A stretch of DNA of 64,000 nucleotides from Pusillibacter faecalis. GTDB lineage: Bacteria; Bacillota; Clostridia; Oscillospirales; Oscillospiraceae. The notes under the pieces are model-generated. The model was given only the letters and a program-made list of their open reading frames with translations, ran no database searches and had not been told where the DNA came from. Below, piece after piece: positions 58,738 to 64,000 of the stretch (within the stretch, counting starts at the first letter, position 1; each line of letters begins with the position of its first letter). Position numbers and translations under genes: made by a program. The DNA is taken from positions 2,666,001 through 2,730,000 of the forward strand of contig NZ_AP023420.1 of the NCBI RefSeq assembly GCF_018408705.1, given 5' to 3'.

Positions 58738-59736
58738 TCAGGCAAAGATGGTATCCAGGATCTCCTGGGGTGTCAGGGAGCCAAAGCAACGGTCCAGCGG
58801 CAGCGTTTTTAGAATTTTTTCCACCTCTCTCCGGCGGTAGGGAACTCCCCGCAGGGCCTCCACCGTACCATCCAGGGATGTGAGAGAGAGGAAATCCCCG
58901 TAAAAGCGGAGATCCTCAATGTGCCCTTCTGTCACTTGGAGGCCTGCCTCCAGCATGCCGCCTGGCCACTTACGCTTATTGATGAAGGTAAAATGCGGAG
59001 ATCGGCCATAAGTCCACTCCCATGTGTCATACTTGTTCTCCTTCAGCGCCTGGACCGCTGCCAGCTCCTCCTGCGTCAGGCTTCCGCTCTCCAGCCCCTC
59101 GCCGCCGAAGGAACTCTTGAGATACTGCCAGAAAGCCGGCAGGTTCATATCCTCTTTCAAAAAGGAACGAATGTTTCCCACCCGTGAACGGACGGACTGT
59201 GCGCTCTTAGACTGAAACTTCGACGGATCTGCCCGAAGGGCGCCAGCGATCGTGCTGAGATCGGAATCAAAGAGCAGCGTCCCGTGGAAGAGCATTCGCT
59301 TGCCCAGCAGACGCTGGGCCGTACCGGAGACCTTGCGTCCCTCTACCAGGATGTCATTACGGCCGGAGGCTTCCGCCTGAAGCCCCAGTCCCTGAAGCGC
59401 TTCCACCACCGGACGGGTAAACTGCTGATAGGTCATGTCAGCGGCATTGTCCACATCTGTCAAAAAGGAATAGTTGAGATTCCCCAGGTCGTGATAGACA
59501 GCGCCGCCGCCGGTGATTCTGCGAACTACATGGATATGATGCGCCTCCACAAAGTCCGGATCAATTTCTGCGGCGGTGTTCTGATTTTGGCCTACTACAA
59601 TGGTGTTGTCATTCTGCCAGAGCAGCAAATATGGCCGGTCCTTCCGAACCTTCAGAACGGTTTCCTCAAAGGCCAGGTTGTAGGCCGGGTCCTGGCTGTG
59701 AGTCTCCAGATATACGGTGGGCTTGGTGGCAGGCAT
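58738..59736 (-). CDS. lplA: Lipoate-protein ligase A
   Basis: A 332-aa two-domain ligase. The lipoyl-AMP site is seen in RRITGGGAVYHDLGNLNYSF (about 71-90) and the catalytic Lys in GRNDILVEGRKVSGTAQ (about 125-141). A C-terminal accessory domain (about 245-332) is present, so it can both activate free lipoate with ATP and transfer it. It ends a leftward operon whose E2 and E3 proteins carry lipoyl domains, its obvious substrates. Confidence 0.92.
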   Translation of the reverse strand: MPATKPTVYLETHSQDPAYNLAFEETVLKVRKDRPYLLLWQNDNTIVVGQNQNTAAEIDPDFVEAHHIHVVRRITGGGAVYHDLGNLNYSFLTDVDNAADMTYQQFTRPVVEALQGLGLQAEASGRNDILVEGRKVSGTAQRLLGKRMLFHGTLLFDSDLSTIAGALRADPSKFQSKSAQSVRSRVGNIRSFLKEDMNLPAFWQYLKSSFGGEGLESGSLTQEELAAVQALKENKYDTWEWTYGRSPHFTFINKRKWPGGMLEAGLQVTEGHIEDLRFYGDFLSLTSLDGTVEALRGVPYRRREVEKILKTLPLDRCFGSLTPQEILDTIFA

Positions 59737-59797
59737 TACGTTTTCCTCCTTGTAGTGATCGATTTTTCCGGAGCGGGTCCCGCGCCAGCTTCTGCTT

Positions 59798-60505
59798 TCA
59801 AAATGAGATCTCTTGAAATGCGCGGTTGAAAAGTTGGACCTCTGGCACCCGAACCTTGCCCAGTGCTGCTTCTGCGGCTGGGCGATAGCCGTAGGTGTCG
59901 TCTTCCGGCAGCGGCAGATGGTGAATGAGAAGGCGGCCTGGCCGGATGACCTGCTCTACAAAGGCCCGTCCTCTGGGCAGTGTGATCCAGGGAAATGGCA
60001 GCACTGCGAGATCAATGGAGGCGCCATCTACAAAATCCGCCAGCTCCTGCGCGGCAATGGCGCAGTCTCCGGCCAGCAGGATGCGAAAGCCCTCACGCTC
60101 CAGGATGGCTCCGTAGTGCGGCACTGCAGCATACTGCCTTCCCTCATGGGGCAGGCGGCGGAACCGGATCACAAGGTCCGTTCCCAGCCGCAGACCGGGG
60201 CTTTCCCCCTGCAGCAGGATCTGCGCGGTTTCCCGCTGCTCCGGAAGTGCCAAAAAGCAGCTGGGCCAGCGCCGCCGGACTTCCTGCACCTGTGCTTTGG
60301 AATAGTGATCTGGATGGCAGTGTGTGAAAAAAAGCAGCTCCGGACCCTGAAAGGCCGGGTGTGCCAGCAGACGCCGGAAGCGTTCCGGTGTCAGGGTGGA
60401 CAGCCCAGGTACCCGAGTGTCGTGCAGAGCGTCACACCAGACCTGGTGGGCACCCCAGTGCAGAGAAATCCCGGCATTGACGCTGGCAGTGATGAAAAGC
60501 TCCAT
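59798..60505 (-). CDS. Metallo-beta-lactamase-fold hydrolase (UlaG-like)
   Basis: A 235-aa soluble protein with THCHPDHYSK (HxHxDH metal motif, about 61), a later LAGDCAI metal Asp and a C-terminal HHLPLPEDD. It is smaller than glyoxalase II and lacks a signal peptide. ATG 60505 follows GGGAGGG. Located inside the E2-E3-lplA operon; a thioester or lactone substrate is possible but unproven. Confidence 0.7.
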   Translation of the reverse strand: MELFITASVNAGISLHWGAHQVWCDALHDTRVPGLSTLTPERFRRLLAHPAFQGPELLFFTHCHPDHYSKAQVQEVRRRWPSCFLALPEQRETAQILLQGESPGLRLGTDLVIRFRRLPHEGRQYAAVPHYGAILEREGFRILLAGDCAIAAQELADFVDGASIDLAVLPFPWITLPRGRAFVEQVIRPGRLLIHHLPLPEDDTYGYRPAAEAALGKVRVPEVQLFNRAFQEISF

Positions 60506-60599
60506 GGTATTCCCTCCCATCTCCATGTTCACCGATAGGAAAACAGGACCGGGCGATCTCACCCGGCCCTGCAGTGATCCACCAGGCAGAGAGGGGGGC

Positions 60600-61478
60600 T
60601 TACTTGACCTCAACGCTCATGGCGTCCTCGTAATATTTTACCAGAGCGCATTGATCCTCATCAATCATGCCGTGGGCATCCATCCAGTCCATCTGTTCCT
60701 TGACAATCTTGGTCATCGGAATTTCCACGCCCAGGTGCTCGGCCAGTTCCATGGCATTGTTGACGTCCTTTAGATGAACGGCAATGCGGGCGCTGGCGCT
60801 GAAGTCCCGGCTGAGGATTTTGGGGACCTTCAGGTCCATCACGGCGCTCTGTGCGAAGCCGCCGTGAATGGCATCAAAGAGAGTTTTGGGGTCCAGGCCA
60901 GCCTTGGTTGCAAAGGCATAGGCCTCGTCCATGGCCAGCAGGTGAATACCAACCATCATGTTGTTGGCAATCTTGGCGGTGGAACCGCATCCGGAGGGCC
61001 CCATATAAGTGGCGCTCTTGCCCATCATGAGAAGATAGGGCTTGACCTCCTCAAAGACCTCCTTCTCACCTCCGGACATGATGACAAGGCTGCCGCCGTT
61101 GGCGCCGGTCTCGCCGCCGCTGACGGGAGAATCCAGCAGGTGAAAGCCCTTCTTCTGGGCGGTGGCGTGGAGCTCCTTGATCACATAGGGAGAGGTGGAG
61201 CCCATGTCCACAATGATGGTGCCGGGACGGGCAGTATTCATAATGTCCGTGATGGTGTTCTTCACGATGGCATTGGTGGGCAGGCACATGAAGATGATAT
61301 CACAGGCGCGGTAGAGTTCAGCAGCGTCTGCCGTGGCCTTGCCGCCGCGTTTTTCAAAACGCTCCCGCAGAGCGGGGATCGGGTCAAAGCCATAAACTGT
61401 AATGCCGCTCTTATCAATCAGATTGGACGTCATGCCATAGCCCATGATGCCCAGCCCCAGGTAGCCAATGGTCTTCAT
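60600..61478 (-). CDS. 3-hydroxyisobutyrate dehydrogenase / tartronate semialdehyde reductase-like enzyme
   Basis: A 292-aa beta-hydroxyacid dehydrogenase. N-terminal GYLGLGIMGYGMTSNL Rossmann motif, DSPVSGGETGANGGSL substrate segment (about 117-133), and the catalytic Lys in GSTAKIANNMM (about 166-176). Family members use NAD(P) to interconvert 3-hydroxyacids and semialdehydes. It lies between E3 and the MBL gene in one leftward operon; with a 2-oxoacid dehydrogenase complex this suggests breakdown of a branched or C3-C4 hydroxyacid. Confidence 0.85.
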   Translation of the reverse strand: MKTIGYLGLGIMGYGMTSNLIDKSGITVYGFDPIPALRERFEKRGGKATADAAELYRACDIIFMCLPTNAIVKNTITDIMNTARPGTIIVDMGSTSPYVIKELHATAQKKGFHLLDSPVSGGETGANGGSLVIMSGGEKEVFEEVKPYLLMMGKSATYMGPSGCGSTAKIANNMMVGIHLLAMDEAYAFATKAGLDPKTLFDAIHGGFAQSAVMDLKVPKILSRDFSASARIAVHLKDVNNAMELAEHLGVEIPMTKIVKEQMDWMDAHGMIDEDQCALVKYYEDAMSVEVK

Positions 61479-61499
61479 ATGAATCAGTTCCTTCCTGTC

Positions 61500-63206
61500 T
61501 TATTTTTTCTTGCGGGGTGGAATGTGCACCGCCCGCCCCAGGGCGTCCAAGGCACATTCCCGGACGGACTCTGTTACCGTGGGATGAGAGTGGATGGTGG
61601 CAACGATCTCATCTAAGGTCATCTCTCCACCAATGGCCAGCGCGCCCTCAGCAATGAGATCGGTGGCACGAGGCCCAATGATGTGCATCCCCAAGACCTC
61701 GCCGTATTCTTTCCCAGCGATGATCTTGACCAGCCCCTCGCCGCCATTGAGGATCAGGGACTTGCCGTTGGCGCTGAGAGGAAATTTTCCTACCGTGTAG
61801 TCAATTCCCTGAGCCTTGGCCTGCTCCTCCGTGAGACCCACGGAGGCCGCCTCCGGCTCAATGTAGACGCAGGTGGGATTGGTGGCCTCGTCATAGGATG
61901 CAGACTGCCCGCAGATGTTCTCTGCCGCCACCTCGCCCATGGCGGAAGCGGTGTGCGCCAGCTGCGCATGGCCAAAGACACAATCACCGATGGCATATAC
62001 ACCGGGAACAGAGGTTTCCATCCGGTCATTGACAAGGATGCGGCCCCGGTCATGTTCAACCTGTCCAGCTTCCAGATTCAAGGAGGCAGTGTTGGCCTTG
62101 CGGCCGATGGCGACCAGGACCTTCTCCGCTTCAAAGGAGACAACAGCGCCGGATTTGTCCCTGCAGACTACTTTGGCTCCCATGGGGGAGGCCTCCACGG
62201 ACTGCACCGGGCACTCCAGGTGGAACTCCATACCCATCTTCTTCATATGGGCCACCCCTACCTTCGTGAGGTCGCCATCCAGCATGGGCAGCATGCGGTC
62301 CTGAGCTTCGATCACCGTGATCTTGGTGCCGAAGGCCGCATAAGCGCAGGCCAGCTCTAAACCGATGACGCCGCCGCCGATGACCACCATGGTCTTGGGC
62401 AGCTTTTCCAGGCTGAGAGCGCCGGTTGAGTCGATGCAGTTAGGGTTCTCCATCAGACCGGGGATGGGAGGCTGGGAATTGATAGAGCCGGTTGCCAGAA
62501 TGATGGCGTCCGCCGCCATGGTCTCTGAAGAACCGTCCTTCTTGGCGACCCTCAGGGTTTTGGGAGCGGTGAAGCTGGCTTCACCATCAATCTTTGACAC
62601 CTTGTTGGCCTTCAGTAGGGCGGCAACACCGCTGGTAAGCTGCCGGCTGATATCGTTCTTATGGGCAATGACCTGGGGAAAGTTCACGGTAACGCCGCTA
62701 ACTTCCACACCGATGTGCTTCCCCTGGTCCTGGATCTCAGAGACCAGCTCCGCAGAGTGCAGCAGACACTTGGTTGGAATGCAGCCTATGTTCAGGCAGG
62801 TGCCGCCCAGATGCTCCCTTTCGATGAGGGTGACCTTCGCACCCAACTGGGCCGCCCGGATGGCAGCTACATAGCCGCCGGGACCTCCGCCCACCACGAT
62901 CACACTCTTGAGATCCGCGGCAGAAGTCGCAGGAGCAGCAGCAGCCGGTGCGGCTGTGACGCGCTCCCCAGCCTCACCGATATAGGCGAGAATGCCCTTT
63001 ACAGGGACGTCGTCCCCCTCCTGGGCCACGATTTTTAGAAGCACACCATCGCGCTCGCTTTGAAGCTCATGAGTCAGCTTGTCTGTGGTAATCTCTGCGA
63101 CCACGTCGCCCGCCTTTACCGCATCGCCTTCGTGTTTCATCCACTGGGAGACGGTGCCCTCCTCCATGGTCAAGCCCAGCTGCGGCATTAAAATTTCATA
63201 TGCCAT
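61500..63206 (-). CDS. lpdA: Dihydrolipoamide dehydrogenase (E3) with N-terminal lipoyl domain
   Basis: A 568-aa protein. Residues 1-80 are a lipoyl domain with the lipoylation Lys in EITTDKLTHEL, followed by an Ala-rich linker (about 85-100). Then comes the flavoprotein disulfide reductase core: FAD site VVGGGPGGYVAAIRAAQLG, redox Cys pair GGTCLNIGCIPTKCLL, NAD site VVIGGGVIGLELACAYAAFG, and C-terminal catalytic HSHPTVTESV. It reoxidises dihydrolipoyl groups on E2. The fused lipoyl domain is a recognised variant in Firmicutes. It directly follows the E2 gene. Confidence 0.93.
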   Translation of the reverse strand: MAYEILMPQLGLTMEEGTVSQWMKHEGDAVKAGDVVAEITTDKLTHELQSERDGVLLKIVAQEGDDVPVKGILAYIGEAGERVTAAPAAAAPATSAADLKSVIVVGGGPGGYVAAIRAAQLGAKVTLIEREHLGGTCLNIGCIPTKCLLHSAELVSEIQDQGKHIGVEVSGVTVNFPQVIAHKNDISRQLTSGVAALLKANKVSKIDGEASFTAPKTLRVAKKDGSSETMAADAIILATGSINSQPPIPGLMENPNCIDSTGALSLEKLPKTMVVIGGGVIGLELACAYAAFGTKITVIEAQDRMLPMLDGDLTKVGVAHMKKMGMEFHLECPVQSVEASPMGAKVVCRDKSGAVVSFEAEKVLVAIGRKANTASLNLEAGQVEHDRGRILVNDRMETSVPGVYAIGDCVFGHAQLAHTASAMGEVAAENICGQSASYDEATNPTCVYIEPEAASVGLTEEQAKAQGIDYTVGKFPLSANGKSLILNGGEGLVKIIAGKEYGEVLGMHIIGPRATDLIAEGALAIGGEMTLDEIVATIHSHPTVTESVRECALDALGRAVHIPPRKKK

Positions 63207-63221
63207 TGCGATTGCCTCCCA

Positions 63222-64000
63222 TTACAATACGATACACATGGGACTCTGCAGCAGATCGCGCAGGTCCATGACGAACTTGGCGGCAGTGGCGCCGTCAATG
63301 AGCCTGTGGTCGTAAGTGAAAGACAGTCGCATGACCTGTCGCTTGCTTACCGAACCATCCTCCGCCAGGGTCAGCTCATCCTGCACCGCGCAGACACCCA
63401 GAATTGCGGCATCTGGCTGGTTAACAATGGGCGTGAAGGTCTCAATACCGAACATTCCCAGGTTGGAAACGGAGAAGGTGGACCCCTTGTACTCATCTGG
63501 AAGGAGCTTGTTGCCCTTGGCCCGGGAAGCCAGATCTTTGGCACTGTCTGCCAAGGCATCCAAGCCCAGGCGGTCGGCGTCCCGAATCACAGGAACGATC
63601 AGCCCGGCCTCCAGTGCCACGGCCATGCCGATGTTCACATGAGCCCGCTGGATCATCTGGCCGTTATCATAGCTCACCAAAATCTCAGGATGCTGGCGCA
63701 GCATCTTAGCGGTTGCTTTGAGGATCAAGTCGTTGACAGAGTACTTCCGGCCGGTTTCCGCCAGCAGAAGTTTCCGGAACTTCATCAGCTCTGTCACATC
63801 CACCTTGGTGTTCTGAGTCACCGGTGGAATTTCAGTGTGGGAATGGAGCATCCGCTCCGCCACCACCTTGCGCATGCCGGAGAGTTTCACCACGGTGTCT
63901 CCCTCCATCAGCTCCAGACCGGCCTTGGGTGCAGCGGGCTCTGAGGCAGAAGCGGCCGCTACGGAGAGAGGCGCTGGGGCAGGAGCAGTCTTCATAGCCT
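63222..64000 (-). CDS. 2-oxoacid dehydrogenase acyltransferase (E2), partial
   Basis: The C-terminal part of E2; the frame is open past the right edge, where an Ala/Pro-rich linker is visible. The catalytic acyltransferase domain shows SGMRKVVAERMLHSH at its start, STFSVSNLGMFGIETFTPI, and the active-site TYDHRLIDGA near the C-terminus. Lipoyl and E1-binding domains should lie upstream outside the window. It transfers the acyl group to CoA in a pyruvate, acetoin or branched-chain 2-oxoacid complex; which one cannot be decided here. Confidence 0.92.
   Translation of the reverse strand, partial: AMKTAPAPAPLSVAAASASEPAAPKAGLELMEGDTVVKLSGMRKVVAERMLHSHTEIPPVTQNTKVDVTELMKFRKLLLAETGRKYSVNDLILKATAKMLRQHPEILVSYDNGQMIQRAHVNIGMAVALEAGLIVPVIRDADRLGLDALADSAKDLASRAKGNKLLPDEYKGSTFSVSNLGMFGIETFTPIVNQPDAAILGVCAVQDELTLAEDGSVSKRQVMRLSFTYDHRLIDGATAAKFVMDLRDLLQSPMCIVL

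Overview
The window looks like a chromosome segment of a strictly anaerobic, moderately GC-rich Clostridia member, probably of the Oscillospiraceae group (Flavonifractor/Lawsonibacter-like). This is inferred from strong AGGAGG ribosome binding sites, 17-bp-spaced TTGNNN/TATAAT promoters, a lysine (L-box) riboswitch, the acetylase (DapH) branch of lysine synthesis, two pyruvate-ferredoxin-oxidoreductase-type enzymes, an anaerobic sulfatase maturase, and TRAP and TTT carboxylate transporters. No rRNA, tRNA, CRISPR array or complete insertion sequence was recognised.

Layout. 1-5.95 kb is the right end of an integrated prophage or integrative element: leftward small early genes (several below 70 aa, two of them similar 31-aa membrane peptides), a lambda-like switch (Cro-like gene, three 16-bp operators exactly 31 bp apart, S24/LexA-type repressor), a coiled-coil protein and a tyrosine integrase. 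Three promoter-terminator units on the + strand that lie outside the larger genes are candidate small RNAs. 6-12 kb is housekeeping: a membrane protein, an M20 deacetylase, a riboswitch-controlled dapA-dapB-dapH operon that it faces divergently, and a ComEC-like metallo-hydrolase. 12-23.3 kb is one long leftward catabolic cluster under a FadR-type regulator: 2-hydroxyacid dehydrogenase, TRAP transporter, four-subunit 2-oxoacid:ferredoxin oxidoreductase, a frameshifted LarA-like pseudogene, crotonase and OFA-type MFS carrier. It reads as a pathway for import of a 2-hydroxy acid, oxidation to the 2-oxo acid, and conversion to an acyl-CoA with reduced ferredoxin.

23.7-37.4 kb is a putative organosulfate island: anaerobic sulfatase maturase, glycerol-1-phosphate-dehydrogenase-like enzyme, DeoR regulator, SsuABC/TauABC-like ABC transporter with one binding protein but two permeases and two ATPases, a signal-peptide-less sulfatase, a BadF-type sugar kinase, a YkvI-like carrier and an IlvD/Edd dehydratase. 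37.7-39.4 kb holds two phage-type genes separated by about 300 bp of a strand-asymmetric degenerate pentanucleotide repeat (GYNNG). 39.5-46.3 kb is a TetR-controlled envelope module (52-bp palindrome, small protein, MMPL transporter, and a large membrane-anchored protein with GLUG repeats and a coiled coil).

46.6-58.1 kb is a second acid-degradation cluster: canonical crotonase, single-chain pyruvate:ferredoxin oxidoreductase, two uncharacterised proteins (ferredoxin-domain and Cys-rich), tripartite tricarboxylate transporter, AEC carrier and IclR regulator. The first two genes have promoters whose -10 box sits inside an AT palindrome. 58.7-64 kb (leftward) is the end of a 2-oxoacid dehydrogenase complex operon: E2 (runs off the window), lipoyl-E3, a hydroxyisobutyrate-dehydrogenase-like enzyme, an MBL-fold protein and lipoate-protein ligase.
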